A stretch of DNA of 64,000 nucleotides, from positions 62,001 through 126,000 of the forward strand of contig DASVCS010000025.1 of assembly GCA_036381495.1 (NCBI GenBank), read 5' to 3'. The translations under genes and the position numbers were made by a program. The notes under the pieces were generated by a model. It ran no database searches, had not been told where the DNA came from, and was given only the letters and a program-made list of their open reading frames with translations. This document shows positions 7,675 through 16,254 of the stretch, piece by piece; position 1 is the first letter of the stretch; each line of letters begins with the position of its first letter. This stretch comes from DASVCS01 sp036381495. GTDB lineage: Bacteria > Gemmatimonadota > Gemmatimonadetes > Longimicrobiales > RSA9.

Positions 7675-9378
7675 ATGGCGGAGAGCGACAAGCGCGGCGG
7701 GCCGAACCCCGCCCGAACGGCGGAAGGCCCGATCGTACCGGCCCGGTACCAGCCCGATCTTCCGCTCGAACGGTTGATCCTGGCGGAACCGCCGCAGGAC
7801 GAGTACGTCGAGATGGACGTCGTCTTCGTCGGCGGCGGTCCGGCCGGCCTCGCGGGCGCGATCGAACTCGCGCGGCTCGTGCGGCGCGACAACGAGGCCG
7901 GCGGCGGCATCGGCGACGTCGAGATCGCCGTCCTCGAAAAAGCCGAGGGGCTGGGCGAGCACTGCCTCTCCGGCGCCGTCGTCAACCCCGCGCCGTTCCG
8001 CGAGCTGTTCCCCGAGATGAAGGACGAGGACTTCCCGTTCCGCGGACCCGTCACCGCCGAACGCGTCTACCTGCTCGGCGCCGGCAGCGCACTGCGCATC
8101 CCCGCCCCACCGACCATGCGCAACCACGGCAACTACGTCGCATCGATCTGCGAGATCGTGCGCTGGCTGGGCGAGCAGGCCGAAGGCCTCGGCGTCAACC
8201 TCTTCACCGGATTCCCCGCCGGCGCGCTCCTCGTCGAGGAGGGCCGCGTCCGCGGCGTCCGCACCACCCCCTCCGGGCTGAACCGCGACGGCCAGCCCGG
8301 GAGCGGCTACATGCCGCCGACCGACGTCGTCGCGAAGGTCACCGCGCTCGCCGAGGGCACGCGCGGACTCCTCTCCCAGGCCTACCTCCAGTGGCAGCAG
8401 GTGCCGCAGGCCAATCCGCAGATCTACGCGCTCGGCGTCAAGGAGGTCTGGGAAGTCGACAAACCGCTGGATGCCGTGGTCCACACCCTCGGCTGGCCGC
8501 TCCCGCACGACGCCTTCGGCGGCAGCTTCATGTACCCGCTCTCGGAACGCCAGGTCGCGCTCGGCCTCGTCGTCGGCCTCGACTACCACGACCTCACGCT
8601 CGACCCGCACGTCCTCTTCCAGCGCATGAAGCTGCACCCGCTCTTCCGCCGCACTCTCGAAGGCGGCGAGATGATCGAATGGGGCGCCAAGACCATCCCC
8701 GAGGGCGGCTACCACTCCCTCCCCGTGCGCCGCTCCGGGGACGGCGTCGTCCTCCTCGGCGATGCCGCCGGCTTCGTCGAAGTCGCCTCGCTCAAGGGGA
8801 TCCACTACGCCATGCAGTCCGGGATCTACGCGGCGCGCGCCATCTTCGAGGCGCTCAAGAAAGGCGACGTCTCCGGCGCGACGCTCGCCGCCTACGACCG
8901 CAGCGTCGACGAGAGCTTCATCATCCGCGACCTCTACCAGCGCCGGAACATGCGGCTGGCGTTCAAGAGCGGCTTTTATCTGGGCGGCGCGAAGGCCGGC
9001 CTGATGACGCTCACGCGCGGCTCGTTCCCCGGCCGCAAGATCGACGTCTCGGCCGATGCCGCCGTGCCGCGCACGCCCCGCGCCGAGCCGCCGTTCACGC
9101 CGGACGGCAAGCTGACGTTCGCGAAGGTGGACGCCGTGTTCAAGTCCGGCAACAAGACGCGCGACGACATCCCTTCCCACCTCATCGTCGGCGCCGACAT
9201 CCCGCCCGAGGTGGCCGAGCTGTACCACCACATGTGTCCCGCCGGCGTCTACGAGCGCGACGGCGACAAGCTCGTGGTCAATGCGCCGAACTGCATCGAC
9301 TGCAAGGCGACGGACGTGCTGGGGCCGCGCTGGACGCCGAGGGAGGGCGGAAGCGGGCCGCGCTACCGGGTGATGTAG
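7675..9378 (+). CDS. Electron transfer flavoprotein-ubiquinone oxidoreductase-like protein, Fe-S site incomplete
   Basis: 567 residues from the ATG at 7675, chosen because AGGAG at 7664-7668 is correctly spaced for it; an in-frame ATG at 7651 has no ribosome site. The FAD-binding loop VVFVGGGPAGLAGAI, EKAEGLGEHCLSGAV, the long quinone/FAD region (GGSFMYPLSERQVALGL, EWGAKTIPEGGYHSLP, GDAAGFVEVASLKGIHYAM) and the C-terminal ferredoxin-type section identify the ETF-QO family. The enzyme carries electrons from ETF to quinone. Of the four canonical cluster cysteines three remain (C521, C540, C543); the fourth position is Thr546, and a few residues are deleted after it. The electron donor genes etfBA lie about 6 kb away on the other strand. 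Confidence 0.9.
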   Translation: MAESDKRGGPNPARTAEGPIVPARYQPDLPLERLILAEPPQDEYVEMDVVFVGGGPAGLAGAIELARLVRRDNEAGGGIGDVEIAVLEKAEGLGEHCLSGAVVNPAPFRELFPEMKDEDFPFRGPVTAERVYLLGAGSALRIPAPPTMRNHGNYVASICEIVRWLGEQAEGLGVNLFTGFPAGALLVEEGRVRGVRTTPSGLNRDGQPGSGYMPPTDVVAKVTALAEGTRGLLSQAYLQWQQVPQANPQIYALGVKEVWEVDKPLDAVVHTLGWPLPHDAFGGSFMYPLSERQVALGLVVGLDYHDLTLDPHVLFQRMKLHPLFRRTLEGGEMIEWGAKTIPEGGYHSLPVRRSGDGVVLLGDAAGFVEVASLKGIHYAMQSGIYAARAIFEALKKGDVSGATLAAYDRSVDESFIIRDLYQRRNMRLAFKSGFYLGGAKAGLMTLTRGSFPGRKIDVSADAAVPRTPRAEPPFTPDGKLTFAKVDAVFKSGNKTRDDIPSHLIVGADIPPEVAELYHHMCPAGVYERDGDKLVVNAPNCIDCKATDVLGPRWTPREGGSGPRYRVM

Positions 9379-9379
9379 G

Positions 9380-9398
9380 GGGGCGCCTTCGGCGCCCC
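9380..9398 (+). terminator. Perfect 8-bp hairpin just after the ETF-QO stop (possible terminator, no U-tract)
   Basis: GGGGCGCC, loop TTC, GGCGCCCC. It begins one base after the stop codon. No T-run follows, so it is either a Rho-assisted/3'-stabilising hairpin or simply the first module of the composite repeat that follows. Confidence 0.4.
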
Positions 9399-9550
9399 GG
9401 GCTGGGGCTGGGGAACGGCCGGGAACGGGAGCGGGAGCGGGAACGTTTACGTTTACGGGAACGGGATCGGCACCGGAGTCGGGATCGGGGTCGGAGTGAG
9501 GAGCCGCGGCGGCGACCACGCGCTCGCGCACGCGCTCGCGCACGGAATGC
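9399..9550 (+). repeat. Composite hexamer repeat, copy 1
   Basis: After the ETF-QO stop and hairpin come GGGCTGGGGCTGGGG, a run of hexamers of the GGGAAC/GGGAGC type, the core GTTTAC at 9445-9450 and 9451-9456, further GGGAAC/GGGATC hexamers, and a terminal module rich in CGCTCGCGCACG (about 9517-9545). The same order recurs at four other places in the window. No coding function; the repeats give artefactual Arg/Glu or Asn/Val-rich frames. Confidence 0.85.
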
Positions 9551-9635
9551 CGGGCGGCGAGCCACGACGCACCGCCGCGCGAGGCGGCGAGCGGAGCGCC
9601 CCGATCCGCCGCTGCCGGGGTATGCGGACCGAAGC

Positions 9636-10688
9636 CTACATCCCGTGATGCACGTGCGCGCCGGCACCGTGGCCGTACGAGCCCTCCATGACCGTCTTGA
9701 CGTCCAGCCGGTACTCGGGATCCTCGGGATCGGCGCTGGGCCACGCAGCGTCGTCCGCCGGGAGGAAGACGCCGCCCAGCGCGCCCATCGCGCCGCCCGG
9801 GATCGTCCGGCCGGTCGGGTTCTCGTAGACGGCGGTGAGGCGGTAGACATGGTCGGCGCGGATCGGCACGCCCAGCCGCCAGAGGAACCGCTTCATCGGC
9901 ATGCCGGTCAGCTCGCCCGTCTCGTCCACGATCGGCTCGGCGTTCCAGAGCACCTTGCCCTCCGTCACATCCTCGAACCGCAACGCGACGCCGTAAGTGT
10001 GGAGATGTCCGCCCAGCGCGAGGATGCGCCCCGAGATCGCCGGACTCCCCTCCCAGCTCTTCTCCGAGTGTCCCGGCGGCAGGTCGTAGCCGTGCGGCCC
10101 GGCGGGTGGCATCACGTCCACGTACATGGGATAGATCGAGACGGGGTCGAGCCATGCGTCGGCGGGCGTATACGGCATGCGCACGCGCAGCGTGACGTCG
10201 TGATAGCTCTGCGCCGTCGGGTTGTGGAACGCCGCCGTCACGAGCAGACGCTGCCCGCGCTCGACCGGGTATCCCAGGAAGTGCGGCAGCTCCGCGGGTG
10301 CGGTCTCCTGCCCGGCCGCGGCGATTCGCAGCATGATCGGGCTGAACAGCTCGCGCTGGTCGGGCGTGATGACGTTGACGTGGTGGAGCACGGCGCGGGG
10401 CACGGGGCGTCCCTGGCCATCGACGAGTTCGACGCGGAACCCGTGGATCCACCCTTCCACGGGGATCTCGGCCATCTGTGCCGGCGGCTGTCGCACGTCC
10501 TGATGGCCTGCGCGTGCGGGGAGTTCGACGCCGCGGAGCTCGATGACGAGCTCTTCGGCCGCGCTGTCGGCGGCGACGTACAGGGATGACACCGGCTGCA
10601 TGTACCGCATCTGCGCGCCGAGCGGCGCAGTGACGAAGCCCAGCAATGCGACCAGACTCGCGAAGAAAGGACGACAGGATCCCCTCAT
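9636..10688 (-). CDS. Exported SURNod19-like protein
   Basis: 350 residues from the ATG at 10688, preceded by GAGG; the first 26 residues are a signal peptide ending in APLGAQ. The central and C-terminal parts contain PYTPADAWLDPVSIYPMYVDV, ISGRILALGGHLHTYG and RLTAVYENPTGRTIPGGAM, a pattern I associate with the SURNod19 (stress up-regulated Nod19) family and, more loosely, with copper-binding PHM-type beta domains in which the His-x-His of GHLHTYG binds metal. The C-terminus is His-rich (GHGAGAHVHHGM). It starts 11 nt after the thioredoxin/NHL gene and so forms an operon with it. Catalytic activity is not established; metal binding is inference. Confidence 0.65.
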   Translation of the reverse strand: MRGSCRPFFASLVALLGFVTAPLGAQMRYMQPVSSLYVAADSAAEELVIELRGVELPARAGHQDVRQPPAQMAEIPVEGWIHGFRVELVDGQGRPVPRAVLHHVNVITPDQRELFSPIMLRIAAAGQETAPAELPHFLGYPVERGQRLLVTAAFHNPTAQSYHDVTLRVRMPYTPADAWLDPVSIYPMYVDVMPPAGPHGYDLPPGHSEKSWEGSPAISGRILALGGHLHTYGVALRFEDVTEGKVLWNAEPIVDETGELTGMPMKRFLWRLGVPIRADHVYRLTAVYENPTGRTIPGGAMGALGGVFLPADDAAWPSADPEDPEYRLDVKTVMEGSYGHGAGAHVHHGM

Positions 10689-10699
10689 TCGTACCTCGC

Positions 10700-12163
10700 T
10701 CACCCTTCGATGCCCCGGATGCGAAACTCGTCCGCCGCCTCGCCGGCCAGATCGGCGGCGACGATCCGGTGGTGGTTCGTGTCCGCGATGTAGAGCGTCC
10801 CGGCGTCGGCCGTGAGGCCGCCCGGCTCCCACAGGACGCCTTCGCCGCCGAGCAGCGTTCGCGCTTCACGGGTTTCCGGATCCACCATCTTGATCTTGCT
10901 GTTGTAGGTGTCGGCCACGTAGAGGCGGCCGTCGTGCCAGGCGATCCCCAGCGGGTGCTGGAGGCGCACGGCGTCGCCGATGCCGTCGCGGTCGCCGAAG
11001 TCGAAGAGGCCGGTCCCGACGACCGTGTGCACCCGCCCGCCCGGATCGGGATCGGCCCAGCGCACGGCGCTGCTCTCGCTGTCCGCGAAGAAGATGCGCC
11101 GGCCATCGCCGGCGAGGCCGCTCGGCTGCGCGAGTGCGGCGGCAGGGCGGGGCCCGTCGTGGATCTCCTCGATACTGCTCCCCGCCCAGGGCGCGGCTTC
11201 GGCCGTCGCGAGATCCAGCCGCCAGATCTGGTGGGAGCCGGCCATGGCGATGTAGAGCGACCCGTCCTGCGCCCACACGTCCCACGGCGAGTTGAGCGCG
11301 ACATCGCGGCCACGCCCCCTTTGATCGAATCGCCGCGCCTGCTCGCCGGTTCCCGCCACGGTGTCGACCCATCCGCTCACGAGGTCCACGGCGCGGATCG
11401 CGTGGTTCCAGGTGTCGGCCACGTAGATGATGCCGCCCTCGAGCGTGAGCCCGTGCGGACGGTCGAACGCGGCATCGCCGAAACCGCCATCGGCAAAGCC
11501 GGCGCCCCCCCGTCCGATCACCGCCTCGAGTTCGCCGCCGCGCCCGTCCGGGTCCAGGCGCACCGCCAGCACGCGGTGGTGCGCCGTATCGGCGACGAAG
11601 AGCCGGCGCATCGCCGCATCGACCAGCACCTTCGCGGGGAAGGCGAGGGCGCGCTCCGGTTCGGGCTCGGGCGGCGCACCGGACCCGGGGCCGACGCGCC
11701 GCTCGCGGTCCAGCGTGCCCTCCGCCTCCGCGCGCGCGACCAGGTGCTCGAGCGTCGGCGCCAGCGCTTCCGCCGTCACTTCCCCCGCCTGGCGGCCGAC
11801 CACGCGGCCCTCGGTGTCGATCAGGACCAGCGTCGGCCAGGCGTTCACGACGTACGACCGCCACACCCGGAACTGCCGGTCGTTGACCAGCGGGTGGTGG
11901 ACCTCCAGCCGCCGGACCGCCTGCTGGATGTTCGCGGTGACGCGCTCCGCAATGAACTTCCCGGAATGGACGCCGACCACCACGAGCTCCGAGCTGAATC
12001 GATCTTCCAGCTTCCGCAACTGCGGAAGGAGATGGAGACAGTTGATTCAGCCGTACGTCCAGAAGTCCAGCAACACCAGCTTGCCGCGCAGGTCATCGAG
12101 CCTGAGCGGCTGCCCGCCCGTGTTCAGCCAGTCGAGCCCCGGAACGAAGTCTGGCGCGCGCAC
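10700..12163 (-). CDS. Candidate selenoprotein: thioredoxin-like (U-I-N-C) domain fused to NHL repeats
   Basis: Read from a GTG at 12163 (GGGGAGG just upstream; an in-frame ATG at 12184 is the alternative) through an in-frame TGA at 12047-12049, the product has 487 residues. Residues 1 to about 150 form a thioredoxin-like domain: APDFVPGLDWLNTGGQP, LDDLRGKLVLLDFWTYG, then TGA, then INCLHLLPQLRKLED. In bacterial and eukaryotic NHLRC2-type proteins this position is Cys of a CxxC (WTYCCINCLH), so the TGA replaces exactly the first redox Cys. Residues about 150-487 are NHL beta-propeller repeats (LFVADTAHHRVLAV, IYVADTWNHAIRAV, LYVADTYNSKIKMV, LYIADTNHHRIVAA). Without Sec decoding, translation could only restart after the active site (TTG at 12019). 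A SECIS-like hairpin begins at the TGA. Alternatives are a nonsense mutation or a sequencing error. Confidence 0.78.
11993..12051 (-). promoter_or_regulatory. SECIS-like stem-loop starting at the in-frame UGA
   Basis: On the transcript the sequence GCUGAAUC, which contains the UGA, pairs perfectly with GAUUCAGC 43 nt further on (8 bp). Inside it UCUCCA pairs with UGGAAGA (one bulged A), and a perfect apical stem CUUCCGC/GCGGAAG closes the four-base loop AGUU. The loop G is the 30th nucleotide counting from the U of UGA, within the range expected for bacterial SECIS elements, and an internal UCUC bulge lies below the apical stem. This geometry is what SelB would need to decode UGA as selenocysteine. 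Confidence 0.7.
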
Positions 12164-12419
12164 GCCGCCTCCCCTCTGGAACATGAGCACCCCCGACGAT
12201 CATTGGTTCGACCCACTGCACCGTGACGCGATGTCCGGGCCAACAATACGCGCTCGCGACGGAACCCCGCGACCCGTGCCCGCGGCGGACCGCGGATGGA
12301 TGCGACCGGGCTCGGCGCGCAGCGTGAAGGCCGCGGTCGCGCCCGGCCGTGGTCCGCAATCTGCACGGGTTCCGCGTCCGGATCACCCGGAGATCGTTCC
12401 GTTTACGCGCGAGCGAGAC

Positions 12420-12818
12420 GTGATCAGGACGAATCGAGACCCGTTCTACGCCTGGCTGGACAACGAACGCATCCGCGAGATCATCCACCGTGCGGGCGCA
12501 CTGACGCCGGGCGAGCGGTTGGTGCTGGTGAAGGGGCTGGTCCCCGGACTGGTCGATGCGCTCGGCGTCGCCGGCTTCGAGGACTTCCTCGCCGAGGTCC
12601 GGGTGAAGGCCCGTCGCTTCGGCGAGGCGCGTGCCCATCCCGGGATGGGCTACGGCACGCGGCGCACGCCGGGCGAGGCGCTGGGCGGCCCGACCCCGGA
12701 GGGGCACCTGCACTGGAACGGCGCACGGGACCCCCACCGGCCCGGCGGCCGCGCCGCGGAACGGATCGAGGAGGCGCGCCGATGGGCGAAGTATCGTCGG
12801 CCGATCCCCGGCCGGTGA
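12420..12818 (+). CDS. Hypothetical protein (unrecognised)
   Basis: About 132 residues if started at the GTG at 12420; the frame is open back to 12183, but the upstream part has non-coding composition and would overlap the start of the divergent thioredoxin/NHL gene. The N-terminal half is helical and well conserved in appearance (RDPFYAWLDNERIREIIHRA, then LTPGERLVLVKGLVPGLVDA, then FEDFLAEVRVKARRF). The C-terminal half is Pro/Gly/Arg-rich with MGYGTRRTPGEA and ends in a basic helix. No signal peptide or membrane segment. It lies 79 nt upstream of the debranching-type glucosidase on the same strand. I do not recognise the family; start uncertain. Confidence 0.55.
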   Translation: MIRTNRDPFYAWLDNERIREIIHRAGALTPGERLVLVKGLVPGLVDALGVAGFEDFLAEVRVKARRFGEARAHPGMGYGTRRTPGEALGGPTPEGHLHWNGARDPHRPGGRAAERIEEARRWAKYRRPIPGR

Positions 12819-12897
12819 GCCGGTGACGGGATCCGGCGCGGGACGTCCACGGCCGGAGGGGCCGAAGCCCACGAAGAGCGGCGGGACCCACGGCCGC

Positions 12898-15132
12898 ATG
12901 CACGCGCACGCGGCCGCGCGAGGCCGGCCCGCTTCCGCCGCGGAGGCACAGGAGCGCAAGGAGCGCGTCCTGACGCAGGGGAAGCCGTCGGTCACGCGAG
13001 GCATCTCCCAGGCCATCGTGATCAAGGATGGCGACGTCTTCTTCCTCTCGGAACCGGATGGCGACGTGCCGCTGGACATGCGTCACGGGCTCGGCCTCTA
13101 CTATCACGACTGCCGGTACCTCAACGGCTATCAGATGCGCGTGGCGGACGTCGCGCCGAACCTGCTGATGTCGACCGCGACGGAAGGGTACCGGGCGGTC
13201 TTCGAATACACCAACCCGGAGATCCGCTTCGAAAGGGGCCCGACCCTGCCGGCGGAAGAGTTGGGGATCCGGTGGGATCGCGTCATCGATCGTAGCGGCC
13301 CGTCGCTCCGCGACCGCATCACCTTCCGCAACTTCGGTCTCCGGTCGGCCGCGTTCCCGATCACGATCTCGTTCCGCGCGGAATTCGAGGACGTCTACGT
13401 CGTCCGCGGCCTGATCCCGGAGCATGCCGGCAAGATCCAGCCGCCGATGTGGAAGGACGGCACGCTCGTGATGCGCTACGCCGGCGCGGACGGGATCCAG
13501 CGGCAGACGTGGGTCCGCCTGCACCCCGCGCCGGATGCGCGCGATGGGACCACCGTGCACTACCGGATCACGCTCGGCCCGCGCGAGAGCCGGTCGATCG
13601 ACGTCGCCGTCGTCGTCAGCGAGACCCGCCGCGCCAGCACACGACCCCGCCGGCTGAACCCCTCGGCCGGACTCCAGTCGGTCGAGACGTCGTTGCGCCG
13701 GCAATCCGACCAGTGGGTGCGCTCCTCGACCGCAGTGGCGAGCGACAGCCTCCTCCTCGGCAGCGTGGTCGAGCGCTCGCTCCGCGACCTCCGCGTCCTC
13801 TGGACCACGCTCCACGGCCACGGCTTCTTCGCGGCCGGCGTGCCGTGGTTCGTCACACTCTTCGGCAGGGACAGCATCATCGCGGCGCTCGAGGCGCTCG
13901 CGTTCCATCCCGACGTCGCGCCCACCACACTCCGGCTCCTCGCCTCCCATCAGGGCACCCGCGTCGACGACTGGCGCGACGAGCAGCCCGGCAAGATCCT
14001 GCATGAACTGCGCGTCGGCGAGCTCGCGCACCTCGACCAGATCCCGCACACGCCCTACTACGGCACGGTCGACGCGACGCCGCTGTTCCTCCTCCTCATC
14101 GCGCGGCACGCCGCGTGGACCGGGGACCTCGCGCTGTTCCACGAGTTGCGCGAGAACATCGACCGCGCGCTCGACTGGATCGATCACTACGGCGACCTCG
14201 ACGGCGATGGCTACCTCGAGTACCGCAGCACCTCGAAGCGGGGGCTGGTCAATCAGGGGTGGAAGGACTCGGGGAACGCGATCGTCAACGCGGATGGCTC
14301 GCTGGCCGTGCCGCCGATCGCGCTCGTCGAGGTCCAGGGCTACGTCTACGACGCCAAGCGGCAGCTCGCCGACCTCTTCCGCCGGGCCGGCGAGCCCGAC
14401 CGCGCCGCGCGGCTCGAAGACGAGGCGCGCGCACTCCACGACCGCTTCAACCGCGACTTCTGGCTCGAGAAACAGGGGATCTACGCCCTCGCGCTCCAGG
14501 CCGGGGATGCGCCCGCCGCGGTGGTCTCATCGAACCCCGGACACGCCCTGTGGTCCGGGATCGCCGAGCCGAACAAGGCGCGACAGACCGCCGAGCGGCT
14601 CATGAGCGGAGACATCTTCAGCGGGTGGGGCATCCGCACCCTCGCCGAGGGTGAGCAACGCTACAACCCGGTGGGCTACCATCTCGGGACCGTCTGGCCG
14701 CACGACAACTCGATCATCGCCGCGGGGCTGCGCCGCTACGGCGAGGACGATGCCGCGCTCCGCATCGCGCACGGCATCCTCCGCGCCGCCATGTACTTCC
14801 GCCACTACCGCCTCCCCGAGGTCTTCGCCGGCTTCCCCTGGGACGCGTTCCTGGAGCCGGTCCGCTACCCCGTCGCGTGCCATCCCCAGGCGTGGGCGGC
14901 CGGCAGCGTGCTCCACATCGTGACGACGCTGCTCGGACTCGAACCGGAGGCGTTCGAACAACGACTCCGCATCGTCCGCCCCATCCTCCCGGACTTCGTG
15001 GACCGGCTCGAACTGCACCGCCTCCGCGTCGGCCGCGCGCACGCGGACCTGCGGTTCGACCGCACGCCGGGCGGCATCGCCGTCCGGATCCTCGGCGTGG
15101 ACGGCGAACTGGACATCGTGGTCGAACCGTAA
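12898..15132 (+). CDS. Glycogen-debranching-type amylo-alpha-1,6-glucosidase (GDE_N_bis plus GDE_C)
   Basis: 744 residues from the ATG at 12898 (an in-frame GTG near 12826 is possible). Residues about 30-330 match the bacterial N-terminal domain of the amylo-alpha-1,6-glucosidase group: SEPDGDVPLDMRHGLGLYYHDCRYLNGY and FRNFGLRSAAFPITISF. Residues about 360-740 form an (alpha/alpha)6 barrel with FFAAGVPWFVTLFGRDSIIA, RDEQPGKILHELRVGEL, TPYYGTVDATPLFL, VNQGWKDSGNA and GYHLGTVWPHDNSIIAAGL, where the Asp and Glu of 'GRDSI' and 'QPGKILHE' are likely catalytic or substrate-binding. It would act on glycogen, trehalose-like or other alpha-glucans in the cytoplasm. No signal peptide. Confidence 0.88.
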   Translation: MHAHAAARGRPASAAEAQERKERVLTQGKPSVTRGISQAIVIKDGDVFFLSEPDGDVPLDMRHGLGLYYHDCRYLNGYQMRVADVAPNLLMSTATEGYRAVFEYTNPEIRFERGPTLPAEELGIRWDRVIDRSGPSLRDRITFRNFGLRSAAFPITISFRAEFEDVYVVRGLIPEHAGKIQPPMWKDGTLVMRYAGADGIQRQTWVRLHPAPDARDGTTVHYRITLGPRESRSIDVAVVVSETRRASTRPRRLNPSAGLQSVETSLRRQSDQWVRSSTAVASDSLLLGSVVERSLRDLRVLWTTLHGHGFFAAGVPWFVTLFGRDSIIAALEALAFHPDVAPTTLRLLASHQGTRVDDWRDEQPGKILHELRVGELAHLDQIPHTPYYGTVDATPLFLLLIARHAAWTGDLALFHELRENIDRALDWIDHYGDLDGDGYLEYRSTSKRGLVNQGWKDSGNAIVNADGSLAVPPIALVEVQGYVYDAKRQLADLFRRAGEPDRAARLEDEARALHDRFNRDFWLEKQGIYALALQAGDAPAAVVSSNPGHALWSGIAEPNKARQTAERLMSGDIFSGWGIRTLAEGEQRYNPVGYHLGTVWPHDNSIIAAGLRRYGEDDAALRIAHGILRAAMYFRHYRLPEVFAGFPWDAFLEPVRYPVACHPQAWAAGSVLHIVTTLLGLEPEAFEQRLRIVRPILPDFVDRLELHRLRVGRAHADLRFDRTPGGIAVRILGVDGELDIVVEP

Positions 15133-15170
15133 GGGCGCTACCGGCGGCGGAGCGCCGCGGAGCATTTCCT

Positions 15171-15249
15171 TCACCGGTTCGGAGCTGCGTGTCCGCCCCC
15201 GATGGACTTGCGGCCGACTTGCGCGACTCCGAACCGATGCGACAGCCGC
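15171..15249. repeat. REP-like palindromic element, copy 1
   Basis: A perfect 10-bp inverted repeat, CGGTTCGGAG at 15175-15184 and CTCCGAACCG at 15227-15236, lies between the convergent debranching-enzyme and etfA genes. The 27-nt core at 15223-15249 starts GCGACTCCGAA and ends GACAGCCGC. It recurs with few changes at about 23021 and 25086. It could fold into a hairpin serving both 3' ends. Confidence 0.7.
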
Positions 15250-15250
15250 C

Positions 15251-16240
15251 CTAACTCTCGCGCAGCTTCCGGATCTCGGCGGCCAGCCGGGGGACCACCT
15301 CGAAGGCATCCCCGACGATGCCGTAATCCGCGACCTTGAAGATCGGCGCGTCGGGGTCCTTGTTGATCGCTACGATCGTCCCCGCCGTGCGCATCCCGGC
15401 CAGGTGCTGGATCGCGCCGCTGATCCCGACGGCAATGTAGAGTTGCGGCGCCACGGTCTTCCCCGTCTGGCCGACCTGCTCGGCGTGCGGCCGCCAGCCG
15501 GCGTCCACCACCGCGCGCGATGCGCCGAGCGCGCAACGCGGCCCGATCGCGTCGCAGAGTTCTTCGAGCAACGTCCAATTCTCGGGGCCGCGCAGTCCGC
15601 GGCCGCCGCTCACGACGACCGGCGCCTCCGCGACGTCCAGCTTCTCTCCGGCCGTCTTGGCGACCCCGCGGACCTCGAGCCGCCACGCCCCTTCCGAGGC
15701 CGGCGCTTCGAGCGTCTCGACCGTTCCCGCCCGCGGGTTCTCCTCCGCCGGGAACACGTTCGGGCGCAACGAGACCAGACACGGCGTCGCTTCGAGCACC
15801 ACCTGCGCGAACGCCTTGCCGGCGTAGACCGGCCGCGTCACGACCACGGCGCCATCCTCGACCGCGAGCCCCGTCGCGTCCGTGGCCAGCGGCACGTCCA
15901 GACGCGCGGCGATCCGCGGCGCCAGGTCCTTCCCCTGCGCACTCGCCGTGAAGAACACAGCCGCGTACCCCTCCCCTTCGAGCGCTCGCGCCAGCGCGTC
16001 GGTGTACCCCTCGGGGTGGTACCGCCCCAGCGCATCGGCTTCGATCACCTTTACGCGGTCCGCCCCGAACCGCCCCAGCTCCGCGGCCTGCCCGGCCACG
16101 CCCGGAGCGCCGATCAACAACGCATGCGCCTCGACGCCCAGAGCATCCGCAATGCCGCGCGCCGCGGTCATCACCTCCCGGGACGTCCGCCGCAGCGCGC
16201 CGTCACGCTGCTCCGCAACGATGAGAACGTTGGCTCCCAT
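15251..16240 (-). CDS. etfA: Electron transfer flavoprotein subunit alpha
   Basis: 329 residues, normal length for the family. The N-terminal domain begins MGANVLIVAEQRDGALRRTS. The C-terminal FAD-binding domain shows VVVSGGRGLRGPENW, LGASRAVVDAGW, EQVGQTGKTVAPQLYIAVGISGAIQH and AINKDPDAPIFKVADYGIVGD, all diagnostic for EtfA. Together with EtfB it forms the soluble ETF heterodimer that collects electrons from acyl-CoA and other dehydrogenases and passes them to ETF-quinone oxidoreductase, whose candidate gene lies at 7675-9378. The start lies 14 nt after the etfB stop, so the two are an operon. Confidence 0.97.
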   Translation of the reverse strand: MGANVLIVAEQRDGALRRTSREVMTAARGIADALGVEAHALLIGAPGVAGQAAELGRFGADRVKVIEADALGRYHPEGYTDALARALEGEGYAAVFFTASAQGKDLAPRIAARLDVPLATDATGLAVEDGAVVVTRPVYAGKAFAQVVLEATPCLVSLRPNVFPAEENPRAGTVETLEAPASEGAWRLEVRGVAKTAGEKLDVAEAPVVVSGGRGLRGPENWTLLEELCDAIGPRCALGASRAVVDAGWRPHAEQVGQTGKTVAPQLYIAVGISGAIQHLAGMRTAGTIVAINKDPDAPIFKVADYGIVGDAFEVVPRLAAEIRKLRES

Positions 16241-16254
16241 GTCTCTCCCCCCTC

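Noticed and set aside
9380..9398. Confident rho-independent terminator after ETF-QO
   Set aside because: The hairpin is perfect but no T-run follows; kept only as a low-confidence entry.
9399..9550. CRISPR-like array
   Set aside because: Units are six bases without unique spacers and no cas gene is present.
9379..9640. Coding frames with RERERERLRLR- or NGSGSGNVYVYG-like peptides at the composite repeats
   Set aside because: They are translations of hexamer repeats in different frames; no start site, and the same peptides appear at each repeat copy on either strand.
5836..11313. A very long open frame (1825 codons) on the minus strand opposite mobA, moeA and ETF-QO
   Set aside because: It is antisense to well-identified genes, its translation is Arg/Pro/Ala-rich without domains, and such frames are common in DNA of this GC content.
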